Below, piece after piece: positions 1-7,432 of a stretch of 42,456 bases of DNA. Where the stretch lies: the IMG/VR virus record IMGVR_UViG_3300028269_000007, positions 1-42,456 of that record; one strand, written 5' to 3'. Position 1 is the first letter of the stretch; each line of letters begins with the position of its first letter. The position numbers and the translations under genes were made by a program. This DNA comes from a virus. Under the pieces are notes generated by a model, which made no database searches, had not been told where the DNA came from, and saw nothing but the letters and a program-made list of their open reading frames with translations.

Positions 1-144
1 CCGCTGCGCTCAAGGATGTTGAAGGTGCGCGTGACCAGCTTGGAGAACAACTCCGTCTGTGCGCGGACGAGCATGGGAGACAGGGCGCGATTGCGCTCGT
101 CCACTTCCTGTAGAACCTGCGTCGCCGTCTTGACCGGGCTGTCC
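1..144. repeat. Terminal overlap of a circular or circularly permuted genome (copy 1)
   Basis: Positions 1-144 are the same as 42313-42456 except for one base: G at 18, A at 42330. The difference is silent, falling in an Asn codon of the portal gene on the minus strand. The portal reading frame continues through the junction. This is what assembly of a circular or circularly permuted genome produces, and it implies a unit length near 42,312 bp. A short true terminal repeat is less likely, because it would lie inside a structural gene. Confidence 0.9.
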
Positions 145-1259
145 GGGGTGACGAACAGCGGCGTGAAGAAGGCTTCCTTGATGGCCTGCTGGCGGGCGAC
201 CAGAAGTTCGTTGCCCGTCTCGATACGCGACGTGCCGGGCGGGATCAGCGTCTTGATTTCGGCGTTGCCTTCCACGAAGGTCATACCGCCCGCGTGCAGG
301 CGCACCGGAGAAACCAGCGAACCATCGGGGATGACCAGCGGCGGGTCCACGATCTTTTCCGCACCGCGAAGGATCGTGTCGGACATGCGGTTCACCATGC
401 GGATATCCGGCATGGCGGTCATGGCCTGGCTGCGCCCGTAAATCTCGCCGCGGGACTTGTACCAGCGGGGGCAGAAGTACGGGAACTCCTCGTAGGAGCC
501 GTATTCCAAAACCTTCTTTTCCTCGCCGTCCAAAATCCAGCAAGAGTAGAAAGCCGCGCCCTTCATCAACTGACGCTTGGGCAGCTTTTCGGCCAGAGGG
601 TCGGTAGCGGGGAAAACAGCATGGAAGTAGCGATCTTCCTTGCCGAGGTTTTCGTCAGACAGGTTCTCGAAAGACCGGCCCAGCTTTTCCTTGCTGAAGC
701 GCTGGATCGCCGCGCGCTTCGTCTGCATACGACGGCGGATCATGCTGTCGATCGTCTCGTCTTCGCCCTCGTCGATCACGCAATCGTCAAGGTGATAGAC
801 GCGGCAACGAAGCTGGCCCTTCACCACGTCCTCGAAAAGGACCGCGGTGCCGAACGCGCCCAGGTCGAGATAGACCTGGTGAAGCTGCGAATAGATATCG
901 GCGGACGGCGAGGTAAGCGCGTTCATGATGCGCTTCTGGCAAAACTCAAGGTACGCGCGCACCGTGGCCGAAAGGTTAAGCTCCGGCTCGCCTTCCACGC
1001 CCAGGCGTACCCATTCCGACGCCGGGTTGTTCAACAGCGTATGCAGGAAGGATGCGAACATTTCCAGTGAGCGCGGCGCCGTGCTGTCCAAAATCCAGCG
1101 CATGCGCTCCTGGCCGGGCGTCACCTGCTCCATGAAGGATGCAGAATTGGGCAGGCAGTACCGCGCGATCGACTGCCAAAGGGCTTCCCACGTCGCACGC
1201 TTGGCCCGGCGGTCCTTCTCCCGCGAGATAATCGTTTCAGCGATTACGTCTTTGGCCAA
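1..1259 (-). CDS. Portal (head-tail connector) protein, N-terminal part; continues at 42456
   Basis: This is the N-terminal 419 codons of a T7 gp8-like portal. The dodecameric ring occupies one capsid vertex, docks the terminase during packaging and holds the tail. The start is a TTG at 1259 (reading M-A-K-D-V-I-A-E), preceded by AGGGA five bases upstream; no earlier start fits after an in-frame TAA. The frame runs off the left edge and resumes at the right edge (41934-42456), giving about 545 aa, close to the 536 aa of T7 gp8. The text around residues 20-60 (W-x-x-x-x-x-x-I-A-R-Y-C-L-P) is typical of the head-tail connecting protein family. The gene lies 10 bp downstream of the beta-helix gene in the leftward late operon and is followed by the Bbp19-like and scaffold genes across the junction. 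Confidence 0.88.
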   Translation of the reverse strand, partial: MAKDVIAETIISREKDRRAKRATWEALWQSIARYCLPNSASFMEQVTPGQERMRWILDSTAPRSLEMFASFLHTLLNNPASEWVRLGVEGEPELNLSATVRAYLEFCQKRIMNALTSPSADIYSQLHQVYLDLGAFGTAVLFEDVVKGQLRCRVYHLDDCVIDEGEDETIDSMIRRRMQTKRAAIQRFSKEKLGRSFENLSDENLGKEDRYFHAVFPATDPLAEKLPKRQLMKGAAFYSCWILDGEEKKVLEYGSYEEFPYFCPRWYKSRGEIYGRSQAMTAMPDIRMVNRMSDTILRGAEKIVDPPLVIPDGSLVSPVRLHAGGMTFVEGNAEIKTLIPPGTSRIETGNELLVARQQAIKEAFFTPLFVTPDSPVKTATQVLQEVDERNRALSPMLVRAQTELFSKLVTRTFNILERS

Positions 1260-1269
1260 GGTGTTCCCT

Positions 1270-2514
1270 TTAACTGGTCGCGTTCACGGGCGTACCCGCG
1301 TCGTCGTACATTACCCGGCCGTAGCGCGTTACCGTATGAAGCGTCGTGTTGCCCATGGCGATGCCGGCGGTGGTCGTAAGGTCGGCACCCGCCGCGGTGA
1401 TTACGCCGTTATCGGCCACATTGAAGCCAACGACACCGGCCGAAATCCATGCGTCATCGTCCAAGGCGATATTGGAGCTATCCCCGGATCGCGCGTTCGT
1501 AGTGTTCCCCGCGAATACCGCGTTAGTACCAGTGAACAAGCTACCGCTGAACATGGCGCACCCGACATTGGACCCGGAAGCCGTCGCGTAAAAACACTTG
1601 AACACGGCTCCAAACTGTCCGTAGAAAGCGTTGTTGGCGTTGAAACACGCGGCAAAGTCGTTGGCGTACATTTCACCGCCCTCGTTGCTGACGCCGTAGT
1701 CCCACCCGTAAGAGCCTACGTGGTCCAGCGCGCGGAAAAAGGCGTTCTCGCGGATGACAACACCCGCGGTGTCCGCCACGCCATCCGCCGTGGGGCCGCC
1801 TGTAGACGGCGTTCCGGTGTCAGTCTTGCCACCGTACAGACACATGCCGCTCAACTGGATGCCGCTATGAACGTCAAACAACCCTTGGCGGGTCGCGTTG
1901 TAGGTGAAAGACCCTTGCAGTACCGTGCGGATAACGCGGATATTGGTTAGCGCAATGGTGATCGTGTCCAGCGCGTCCAAGTCCTTGACCAGGTTTACGC
2001 GGATCGTGACGAGTTTGGACGCGCTATTGACGACAGTAATCGGCCAGATACCGGACAGGTCGCGCACGCGAAGGGCGCCGCTTCCGGTCGTACTGGCGGC
2101 GTAAGCCCTGATCTTGATGAAGTTACCGACGATGACGCCGGAAGTCAGGCCCGAAGTGAACCATTGCAGGACAACATCGTACTTCAGAGTGGCGATCTTG
2201 GTAATGCTGGCCACCTGAACGGCGCCGCCGGACGAGGCCATGGTGATCGACGTGCCCGCGAGGATGATATGCGAGGCGTTGTCCTGATCCACGACGATGG
2301 GGGACGTTTCCGTAAACTGGCCTTCAAGCCCGTTGATGGTCAGCGACGAGCCGCGCGCAAACACCCAATGGCGGGCGCGGTCCAGTGCGTCGCGGATGCC
2401 GGCCGGGTCGCTGCTACCGTTCGCTCGTGCGGTGAAGGTGATCGCCTCGCCCGGATTAACAATGCGTTGGATCGAGGGGATGATGGCCGGGGCGAGTACG
2501 TTGTTATCCGTCAT
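1270..2514 (-). CDS. Right-handed beta-helix-like virion protein
   Basis: The product is 414 aa. After a short N-terminus it has a stretch like phage pectate-lyase-fold proteins (residues about 30-75: a D-x-x-G-I-x-x-A-L-D-x-A segment, then a Gly-rich turn). The remainder is rich in Gly, Ala, Thr, Val and Asn, as in a parallel beta-helix fibre or spike. No catalytic motif can be named. The ATG at 2514 is chosen because it overlaps the upstream stop (TAATG) with GAGGG ahead; a start 18 bp upstream would intrude into the preceding gene. It may be a head fibre or second receptor-binding protein, since it sits between small structural genes and the portal, away from the tailspike genes at 25-28 kb. 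Confidence 0.6.
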   Translation of the reverse strand: MTDNNVLAPAIIPSIQRIVNPGEAITFTARANGSSDPAGIRDALDRARHWVFARGSSLTINGLEGQFTETSPIVVDQDNASHIILAGTSITMASSGGAVQVASITKIATLKYDVVLQWFTSGLTSGVIVGNFIKIRAYAASTTGSGALRVRDLSGIWPITVVNSASKLVTIRVNLVKDLDALDTITIALTNIRVIRTVLQGSFTYNATRQGLFDVHSGIQLSGMCLYGGKTDTGTPSTGGPTADGVADTAGVVIRENAFFRALDHVGSYGWDYGVSNEGGEMYANDFAACFNANNAFYGQFGAVFKCFYATASGSNVGCAMFSGSLFTGTNAVFAGNTTNARSGDSSNIALDDDAWISAGVVGFNVADNGVITAAGADLTTTAGIAMGNTTLHTVTRYGRVMYDDAGTPVNATS

Positions 2515-3137
2515 TACACTGCCCTCAGCCACGCAACCGGCAAGGCCGCTGCCGCTATTTCAGTGAAAGTTTCCGAGCCGTCAAAAGTGGGGAAGGCAGT
2601 AGCATAAGCCTGATCGTAATAAATTCCGGTCAGGGCGCCCGACCCGGTTGCGCTGGCCGGCATGGTGCGGCCGACATACGGCTCCGCGTCGCGCGAAGTC
2701 GTAAGCGTGCTTACGCATGTCGGGAGCGTTCCGCCGGTCGTAAACTTGAGGCCGTACCAGTAAAGCGTCCACGGGCGCAGGCCAACGGACACTACGCAGT
2801 CGGCATTGGCGTTGCTGGTCGTCGTGGCGACCCCCGTGTTATCCGCGCCCAGCGGGGCGCTCAGGGGGCGGTACAATCCCGTGTTGGTGCGCCCGGTGCC
2901 GTAGACCGCGCCTTTGACCGCCGACGTAGCCTGCCCCGTCGTAACACGGGCGGCCAGGCGGTCCGCCGTAATGGCACTGGCCAGGATGAAGGGCCGGAAG
3001 TAAATACGGTCCACCGCCGCGATGATGGTAGCGGTAGACGAACCGCCGAACAGGCCGTAGTATTGACCGGACGAAAACGGCAACCCATCGACCGGGTAGC
3101 CGAACGGCGGGCTCAAGACATTGGACTGAAGGGCCAT
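2514..3137 (-). CDS. Hypothetical virion-associated protein, 207 aa
   Basis: I do not recognise the family. The protein is Ala/Thr/Gly/Ser-rich with regular aromatic residues and no signal peptide or membrane segment, which looks like a beta-rich phage surface protein. The ATG at 3137 follows GGTAGGGCA, and the stop overlaps the next start as TAATG. It lies in a tight cluster of five small genes between terminase and portal (4.4-1.3 kb), where decoration or fibre proteins are often encoded. The structural role is inferred from position and composition only. Confidence 0.6.
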   Translation of the reverse strand: MALQSNVLSPPFGYPVDGLPFSSGQYYGLFGGSSTATIIAAVDRIYFRPFILASAITADRLAARVTTGQATSAVKGAVYGTGRTNTGLYRPLSAPLGADNTGVATTTSNANADCVVSVGLRPWTLYWYGLKFTTGGTLPTCVSTLTTSRDAEPYVGRTMPASATGSGALTGIYYDQAYATAFPTFDGSETFTEIAAAALPVAWLRAV

Positions 3138-3141
3138 TGCC

Positions 3142-3483
3142 CTACCAGCTAATCGCGGCTACGCCGGTCCCGGCCGTATACCCGCCGGTCTTGACACCTA
3201 CGCGGAATTCCCACGTACCGGCGTACTGCGCCGTCTGCATACCGCCGTTGGACGCCCCCGGGGACGTATAAATGTCCATGGTGTTGCCGGCCGTGCCATC
3301 CGACTTGATGCGGCGGGCCTGCACCACCCAAACCACGGAAAGCGTGGTGCTGTCGTCGGCCAGGGAGGCGGTAAAGGCGTTTACCTTGTTGTGCGCGCTA
3401 AGGCGCACCCATTCGGTAAAGGTGTTCTGCGCCGAGACGGCGACTTCAACGGTGTTGACGTTGCCTGCTACTGCGTAAGCCAT
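3142..3483 (-). CDS. Hypothetical small beta-rich structural protein, 113 aa
   Basis: The product is a 113-aa soluble protein with alternating polar and hydrophobic residues and many Thr, Val and Ala. Its centre reads like a beta-sandwich (E-W-V-R-L-S ... W-V-V-Q-A-R-R-I-K). The ATG overlaps the stop of the upstream gene as TAATGG and is preceded by GGGGGC. Its N-terminal style (M-A-Y-A-V-A) resembles the small structural genes at 38.9-39.6 kb. A decoration protein is possible, but no family is recognised. Confidence 0.6.
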   Translation of the reverse strand: MAYAVAGNVNTVEVAVSAQNTFTEWVRLSAHNKVNAFTASLADDSTTLSVVWVVQARRIKSDGTAGNTMDIYTSPGASNGGMQTAQYAGTWEFRVGVKTGGYTAGTGVAAISW

Positions 3484-3746
3484 TATGCGCCCCCAAGGAG
3501 AGTTTTGCGGGTCTTGAGGCCGCCGAAGTCGGAGCCGCTATCCGCGGCGGTGATGAGCGAGGAGGCGGCGCCGGTGCGGTTGGCGCTATCGGCCAGGCTC
3601 TTGCGCTTGGCCTCGTCGGCCGCCTGAAGTTCCTTGGCGCGCGTATCCGCAGCCGAGGGGCCGGTGTTGAAATATTGCGGCGAGGACTTTTCGCCGCCGC
3701 CAAACAAACGGATGATAGGAGAAATTACGTCGTAGTGCGCCCGCAT
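3483..3746 (-). CDS. Hypothetical protein with MxxxYD N-terminus, 87 aa
   Basis: The start at 3746 gives M-R-A-H-Y-D-V-I-S-P-I-I, which matches the N-terminal motif seen on six other late proteins of this genome. After a glycine-rich turn the protein is charged and helical (residues about 30-55, Ala/Lys/Glu-rich) and ends near K-T-R-K-T-L-L-G-G-A. An upstream in-frame start at 3812 exists, but it would translate a promoter-like stretch and overlap the previous gene. No Shine-Dalgarno is evident. The function is unknown; neighbours suggest a minor virion or head-tail protein. Confidence 0.55.
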   Translation of the reverse strand: MRAHYDVISPIIRLFGGGEKSSPQYFNTGPSAADTRAKELQAADEAKRKSLADSANRTGAASSLITAADSGSDFGGLKTRKTLLGGA

Positions 3747-3752
3747 GGCTGA

Positions 3753-3781
3753 ACCATAGCACGGCGGGGAAAGTAGTTCAA
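3753..3781 (-). promoter_or_regulatory. Weak candidate sigma-70-like promoter
   Basis: On the minus strand, TTGAAC (3781-3776) is separated by 17 bp from TATGGT (3758-3753). Each hexamer matches consensus at 4 of 6 positions. The predicted transcription start falls at or beside the ATG at 3746, so any transcript would be nearly leaderless, in keeping with the missing Shine-Dalgarno there. It could be chance. Confidence 0.25.
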
Positions 3782-4129
3782 CTACGACAGGGGCTTGATA
3801 TCCCTTACCCATTCCTTGCGCCGGCCATTCTTTCCGCTATCTCCCGGAAGCGCCTTTTCGCCCTTGGGATTTTCGTCGCTAATGTACCACTTATCGCGGA
3901 CCCCGTTTATCTCCCGGCGGCCCTGTTCGTCTATGTCTGCGTGGGGGTAGCCCTTGAACTTAGCTGGGTTGGGCGAGTGAACATACCCTCCGCTTTCGCG
4001 CTCCGTCCCGTCCGCCCCGCGCCAGGTGTCTCCGGCCTCCGCTAACCGCTGGCCTTTCGTACTGGCGCGCGTGCCATCGTCCATGCGAAAGACATTGGAC
4101 ACGGTTTTAGGGTCGTACAAGATGTTCAT
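3782..4129 (-). CDS. Hypothetical protein with MxxxYD N-terminus, 115 aa
   Basis: It begins M-N-I-L-Y-D-P-K-T-V, another case of the recurrent late-protein N-terminal motif. The rest is very polar (Gly, Asp, Glu, Lys, Arg) with aromatic residues near Y-V-H-S-P-N-P-A-K-F-K-G-Y and W-Y-I-S-D-E-N. There is no membrane segment or signal peptide. There is no convincing Shine-Dalgarno before the ATG, so translation may be coupled to the gene ending 19 bp upstream. The function is unknown. Confidence 0.6.
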   Translation of the reverse strand: MNILYDPKTVSNVFRMDDGTRASTKGQRLAEAGDTWRGADGTERESGGYVHSPNPAKFKGYPHADIDEQGRREINGVRDKWYISDENPKGEKALPGDSGKNGRRKEWVRDIKPLS

Positions 4130-4147
4130 AGGGGGATACTACCCGGA

Positions 4148-4363
4148 TTACCCGTCGAATTCAACGGTATCCCGGCGGGCAAACTTCTTGCCGTGCAAGG
4201 CCCACCAGCGCGCCTTGCCCCGCTCCCCGCGATCGTCCGGGGATATGAAGTTCTGCGACAGAGGGTTGTCGGTATCGTCCCTGAAGCTGGCCCCGGCGCC
4301 CTTCTGCGTCGAGGAGTGGTACTTGATGCGACGCGGCTTTACCTTAACCTCTGGCGATGGCAT
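4148..4363 (-). CDS. Small basic hypothetical protein, 71 aa
   Basis: This is a polar, basic protein with no recognised domain. Its start overlaps the last 20 bp of the metalloprotease-like gene and follows GGAG with a 7-base gap, so the pair is probably translationally coupled. The two small genes after it run in the same direction with short gaps. It could be a substrate or partner of the neighbouring HExxH protein, but nothing in the sequence proves that. Confidence 0.5.
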   Translation of the reverse strand: MPSPEVKVKPRRIKYHSSTQKGAGASFRDDTDNPLSQNFISPDDRGERGKARWWALHGKKFARRDTVEFDG

Positions 4364-4865
4364 CCATTTGCTCCTTCAGCGGCAGTCTACGCAGGGAGAA
4401 GGCCCAGCGCAAGGCGCGTTCGTATCCGGGGTTGTTGCGGCACGCGCGGATATGCGTATTGAAGGACGCCCGCTCGTCCGGTTCTAGCGTTCTCCATCGG
4501 CCAGCGTTCACGTCAGCCAGGAGGGCGAAGGCTTCGCACTGTTCGTGCCCCCATTCCCGGCTGGCGGGGTATAGTCGATCATGAACCGCGTGCCCGATTT
4601 CATGTACGATTTGAGCCACGCCCGCGCTTCCCGGACAGAAAATGAACCCGTGCGCAGATGCGGGATCGGAAACAAAAGCCGGTCTTCCGGAATGAACAGG
4701 TCCAGTTGGACGGGCAAAACCGTATTGTTCGACAAGCTCATCTACATACTCCTGGCCAAAGTAATCGTCTACTATACGAACATTCTTCAGGGCAATCCAC
4801 AGATTGTTGGCCCACAGGCAATGCGCTACAAGCAACTCGGAACCACTGGCGTCACGGAACTTCAT
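4344..4865 (-). CDS. Putative zinc metalloprotease-like protein (HEIGH motif)
   Basis: With the ATG at 4865 the product is 173 aa. Residues 87-96 read V-H-E-I-G-H-A-V-H-D, a textbook HExxH zinc-binding site in a helix; acidic residues about 18-25 positions downstream (a C-E-A-F-A segment) could supply the third ligand. The protein is otherwise soluble with no signal peptide. A TTG 33 bp upstream (4898) is an alternative start; neither has a strong Shine-Dalgarno. It lies directly after terminase in the late operon. By family logic it could process a virion protein or act in host takeover. A second HExxH protein is encoded at 35052-35846. Confidence 0.6.
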   Translation of the reverse strand: MKFRDASGSELLVAHCLWANNLWIALKNVRIVDDYFGQEYVDELVEQYGFARPTGPVHSGRPAFVSDPASAHGFIFCPGSAGVAQIVHEIGHAVHDRLYPASREWGHEQCEAFALLADVNAGRWRTLEPDERASFNTHIRACRNNPGYERALRWAFSLRRLPLKEQMDAIARG

Positions 4866-4962
4866 TGAGGCCAGTAGCGGTTGCAAATGATGTTCCAAGT
4901 AAACTCAAAATGAGTAAGCGACGGAATTTTATCCGCTTCCGCCCCTAACCAAAAATATAAAC

Positions 4963-6420
4963 TCATAATTCCGCGGTCCTCCTGTTGGAAAAATCGTCGC
5001 CGGCTTCCGGGGCAAAGCGCTTCAGCCCCATGGCCAGGGTTCTCAGTGCATCAGCACTGTGCGAAGTCCAGTCATGCTTGGGCTTTTGTCTGAAGATTTG
5101 CTGTCGTTCATCATATTCGCGATGATATAGAGCCACACGGTCAAGGCCATCCTGCGTTGCGCTGGCGTCAAAGACGCATCGCGGCAATAGCGTTCGTACC
5201 GCTGCAATGCCGTCCTCCACGTTGGCGCGCGGAACAGTGACGCCGCGAACGCCAAGGGCACGGAGGATCGAGGATCGGGACTTGCCGCTTCCGAGTTCGG
5301 TGACTTCGACGTCGTGGGGGAGGTAGTGCCGTCCATAACCGTAGCCCTTCTTTTCCAATACGTCCGCGTAGTGGGCCAGGTCCGCGCCACTGGCCTCGTA
5401 ATAGTCGATCACCCGGACTTCGTTCGCAACGCATTGGACGAACCATATAGCGGTACAGTCATCAAAGCCCAAATCCCACCCGGTATGGACAGGAAGGAGA
5501 GGGTTATAACCGACGCTAGTAATTCTTCCGCGATCACGAAGTTCCGCCAATTGCTTTGCGTAGATGGCACCCTTGACGGCGGCGTCCCAACTGCACTCGT
5601 ACTCTTGCTCATATGCGTCGTCATCGTTCATGTCCATCTTGGCAAGGCGAAGCTCGTTCGCGTTCAGCACACCCGTCTGACTGGCCTTCCACAACTCGGC
5701 CGCCCAATCGTCGCGGAATACAAGATCGTCGTCACCGCCGGCCGCGTCAATGTCGGAACCGCCCATCTTGGCGCCCAGGCCCTTGGCCCACAGTTCCGCC
5801 CGCGCGTGCATGTGGTAGGCATGGTTGCGTCCGAAGGGCGTGGTCATGAAGATCGCCCACTGGTTCTCCTCCATCAACTCGTCGTATCCGTTGCGGTTTA
5901 CGTCCGACAACATCGGGCGAACCTGCTGTGTCCACACATGCGGCGGTATCTGCGCCCACTCGTCAAACACCACGCCGTCGAGATACATACCACGGAGGCG
6001 CTGTTTGGGGGTATCGGTCCCATACAGCGATATCTGCGCTCTGCCGCCAAGCCTCGTCGGAAGCTCGATTGTTAGCTTGCTCTCCATCTTCTCCGCAGTC
6101 GGGATCGTATCGGCAAAATCTTTCAGGTAGGTCCAGGCAATGTTCCTCGCCATATCGTAGGTGGGCGCCAGGTACGCATAACGACCGTTTGGAAAGGGAC
6201 ATTCAATCGCCTTTTCTCCAAGAGTGTTGACGGCCAGGACCGATTTACCGAAACGGCGATGCACTACCCATGAGTTAAAACGCTTCATCCGGCGGCGCAT
6301 GTCGCGTTGCAGCGGGCGCGGAATGAAGCGCGACAACTCGCGGATATCGTCGGGTAGTTCTACTCTACGATTGTGCTGGCTCGCCTTGACGATCGCCTGC
6401 ACCTTGGCAATGATCGACAC
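4963..6420 (-). CDS. terL: Terminase large subunit
   Basis: This is the 485-aa packaging motor: an N-terminal ATPase drives DNA into the prohead and a C-terminal RNase H-fold nuclease cuts it. A deviant Walker A lies at residues 54-60 (R-R-F-G-K-S) and Walker B at about 149-154 (G-V-V-F-D-E). The nuclease begins near T-G-W-D-L-G-F-D-D-C, which has the expected first Asp. The start is GTG at 6420 (M-S-I-I-A-K), overlapping the upstream TAG as TAGTG. Codon use is GC-ending except in two patches near 5.05-5.2 and 5.4-5.57 kb, where out-of-frame reading frames lie. No classical small subunit is recognised nearby; the two small genes just upstream are candidates by position only. Confidence 0.92.
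   Translation of the reverse strand: MSIIAKVQAIVKASQHNRRVELPDDIRELSRFIPRPLQRDMRRRMKRFNSWVVHRRFGKSVLAVNTLGEKAIECPFPNGRYAYLAPTYDMARNIAWTYLKDFADTIPTAEKMESKLTIELPTRLGGRAQISLYGTDTPKQRLRGMYLDGVVFDEWAQIPPHVWTQQVRPMLSDVNRNGYDELMEENQWAIFMTTPFGRNHAYHMHARAELWAKGLGAKMGGSDIDAAGGDDDLVFRDDWAAELWKASQTGVLNANELRLAKMDMNDDDAYEQEYECSWDAAVKGAIYAKQLAELRDRGRITSVGYNPLLPVHTGWDLGFDDCTAIWFVQCVANEVRVIDYYEASGADLAHYADVLEKKGYGYGRHYLPHDVEVTELGSGKSRSSILRALGVRGVTVPRANVEDGIAAVRTLLPRCVFDASATQDGLDRVALYHREYDERQQIFRQKPKHDWTSHSADALRTLAMGLKRFAPEAGDDFSNRRTAEL
5043..5207 (-). CDS. Nested +1-frame gene inside terL, 54 aa
   Basis: A TTG at 5207 lies exactly six bases after a perfect GGAGG (5218-5214). It opens a 54-codon frame, shifted +1 from terL, that ends at 5043. 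The peptide looks like a real helical protein (S-L-T-P-A-Q-R-R-M-A-L-T-V-W-L-Y-I-I-A-N), with a short hydrophobic segment at about 20-31. In the same interval terL uses GTA, CGA, CTA, AGA and other codons it mostly avoids, while the nested frame has G/C-ending codons (GAC, AGC, ATC, GCG, GTG). TTG starts are used elsewhere in this genome. The function is unknown. Expression is inferred, not shown. Confidence 0.5.
   Translation of the reverse strand: MQRYERYCRDASLTPAQRRMALTVWLYIIANMMNDSKSSDKSPSMTGLRTVLMH
5409..5624 (-). CDS. Possible second nested +1-frame ORF inside terL, with membrane segment
   Basis: This frame, shifted +1 from terL, encodes up to 71 aa. The first 18 residues look like shadow sequence. 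The rest, from a GTG at 5570, reads N-F-V-I-A-E-E-L-L-A-S-V-I-T-L-S-F-L-S-I and then a second hydrophobic stretch, resembling a membrane protein. The overlapped part of terL has unusual T- and A-ending codons (GGA, AGA, ATT, ACT, CCT, CTT). No clear Shine-Dalgarno precedes any of the candidate starts, so this is weaker than the other nested frames. Confidence 0.25.
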   Translation of the reverse strand: MTTHMSKSTSAVGTPPSRVPSTQSNWRNFVIAEELLASVITLSFLSIPGGIWALMTVPLYGSSNALRTKSG

Positions 6421-6575
6421 TAGGCGTTGCGACCCGTCTCATATTCGCCGAGTTGCTTCCATTCGTGCGCCGTCTCGCACCATACCCAGCCGTTTGGAAG
6501 GGGGACAGGCTTGGCCGCGAGCTTTTCCAGCGCGACCGCGATGCGGGTCAGAAGGTCTTTCGCGTCCTGGTCCAC
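6420..6575 (-). CDS. Small hypothetical protein before terL, 51 aa
   Basis: The GTG at 6575 overlaps the upstream stop (TAGTG) and the gene's own stop overlaps the terL start in the same way. The 51-aa product has an N-terminal helix (D-L-L-T-R-I-A-V-A-L-E-K-L-A-A-K), then a short domain with W-V-W-C and H-E-W-K. It is too small for a typical small terminase, but position and tight coupling suggest a role in packaging or late expression. No family is recognised. Confidence 0.65.
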   Translation of the reverse strand: MDQDAKDLLTRIAVALEKLAAKPVPLPNGWVWCETAHEWKQLGEYETGRNA

Positions 6576-6838
6576 TATTTCAACTCCTCGATTTCCACGA
6601 TATACGTCTTGGGAATGGTAACGTCGCCGCCCGATGATCCCTCGTCCTCGCAGATGGAGGCCACCAGCACGATATACTTCTCCGTCTCCTTGGCCACGAA
6701 GCCGATCGACTGGATCATGGTCGGGGCGGATTTCTGCACCTTGTTCCACGAAATCCAACCGCCCTCGTCGTAGCTGGCCGCGTCTTCCCAACGGATACGC
6801 ACGATACGGGTAGGCATTTCGAAAGCAACCTTGGGCAT
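6575..6838 (-). CDS. Conserved phage hypothetical protein upstream of terL, 87 aa
   Basis: This is the first gene of the late operon, after an AT-rich promoter-like region. The 87-aa protein has short beta-strand-like segments around R-I-V-R-I-R-W-E-D, G-F-V-A-K-E-T-E-K-Y-I-V-L-V-A-S-I and I-P-K-T-Y-I-V-E-I-E-E-L. That pattern is seen in small phage proteins next to terminase that read W-x-D-A ... G-x-x-x-x-E-x-x-x-Y-I-x-L ... I-P. Its function is not established. The rival reading of the region in the other frame is arginine-rich shadow sequence. Confidence 0.65.
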   Translation of the reverse strand: MPKVAFEMPTRIVRIRWEDAASYDEGGWISWNKVQKSAPTMIQSIGFVAKETEKYIVLVASICEDEGSSGGDVTIPKTYIVEIEELK

Positions 6839-6905
6839 TCATCCATTGTAGCATGGCGCGGCGCCCAAGGGGAAGCACGGGGCCGGTTTTGGCGTTCTGC
6901 GAAAT

Positions 6906-6933
6906 TTTATAATATTAAAAATATTTCTGACAG
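6906..6933 (-). promoter_or_regulatory. Candidate late-operon promoter
   Basis: On the minus strand, CTGTCA (6933-6928) and TATAAA (6911-6906) are spaced by 16 bp. They match the sigma-70 hexamers at 4/6 and 5/6 positions and are embedded in an AT-rich stretch. It lies about 70 bp upstream of the first late gene and downstream of a terminator, so it could drive the whole leftward structural operon. This is an inference from consensus matching. Confidence 0.45.
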
Positions 6934-7085
6934 TTGGTTCATTACCGGAAACCATTTTCTGAATTCAAAATCACACCAAATATTTGCCGTCGGCTTAGGG
7001 CGCCCGCCGGGGACCCATTGTGGCGCGGGGGTATGGGGGTCTCGAACGGCCAAATTCAGGAGGGGGCGCCCAGCCCTGCCCGTGG

Positions 7086-7099
7086 TACGTTATAACGTA
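7086..7099. promoter_or_regulatory. Perfect 14-bp palindrome, possible operator
   Basis: TACGTTATAACGTA is a perfect inverted repeat with no spacer, in the non-coding region between the small-gene block and the late promoter. A 14-bp dyad in a control region is a plausible binding site for a dimeric regulator. Which protein binds is unknown. Confidence 0.35.
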
Positions 7100-7195
7100 T
7101 CAATGCGTTGCCCAACCTAACCCCCTAAGGGGGCAGATGTTCCATAATACATGTTATACGATGTTGAGCCGGCCAGGGCGTAAGCTGTTGGCAGG

Positions 7196-7224
7196 CAAAG
7201 AAAAAGCCCGGAAAACCGGGCTTT
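7196..7224 (-). terminator. Rho-independent terminator of the small-gene block
   Basis: On the minus strand, a perfect 9-bp stem (AAAGCCCGG / CCGGGCTTT) with a TTTT loop runs into TTTTTCTTTG. It lies 26 bp after the stop of the gene at 7250-7432 and insulates the late promoter downstream. Confidence 0.85.
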
Positions 7225-7249
7225 GACTGTATTGCGGGGGCTTGAGGGG

Positions 7250-7432
7250 CTATCGAGACTGGTCGTCCAGGTAATTCAACCAGTCTATCTCTGCCTGTTG
7301 ATAGTTTGCCTCAAGCTCAATCGCTTCGATCAATTCGTGGAACGGGCCTTTGGACCCCATGACCAAGCCAACCAGGGGGCTTGAACCATCCCGTTGCTGG
7401 GCTTTCACGTCGTCATGTCCTGTGTTGCTCAT
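7250..7432 (-). CDS. Hypothetical protein, 60 aa
   Basis: This small acidic protein has an amphipathic, Glu-rich C-terminal half (H-E-L-I-E-A-I-E-L-E-A-N-Y-Q-Q-A-E-I-D-W-L), suggesting a coiled helix. AAGGA lies nine bases before the ATG. It is the last gene of the leftward small-gene block, followed by a strong terminator. It belongs to no family I recognise. Confidence 0.6.
   Translation of the reverse strand: MSNTGHDDVKAQQRDGSSPLVGLVMGSKGPFHELIEAIELEANYQQAEIDWLNYLDDQSR

Larger units (their letters stand above)
6839..7195. other. Non-coding late control region, 357 bp
   Basis: No gene is supported here. The segment 6900-6990 is strongly AT-rich in an otherwise GC-rich genome and holds the candidate late promoter. 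The part at 7020-7150 contains GC-rich runs, a perfect 14-bp palindrome at 7086-7099 and a small C5/G5 hairpin at about 7123-7135. A plus-strand frame at 7020-7226 runs into the terminator and has no coding character. The region separates the small-gene block (ending at 7250) from the late operon (starting at 6838). Confidence 0.6.

Noticed and set aside
6577-6878. Upstream extension of the 51-aa gene's frame
   Set aside because: Arg/Gly-rich text overlapping the 87-aa gene; the GTG at 6575 coupled to the upstream stop is the better start.
7020-7226. 68-codon plus-strand frame
   Set aside because: It runs through promoter-like DNA and a terminator hairpin with no coding composition.
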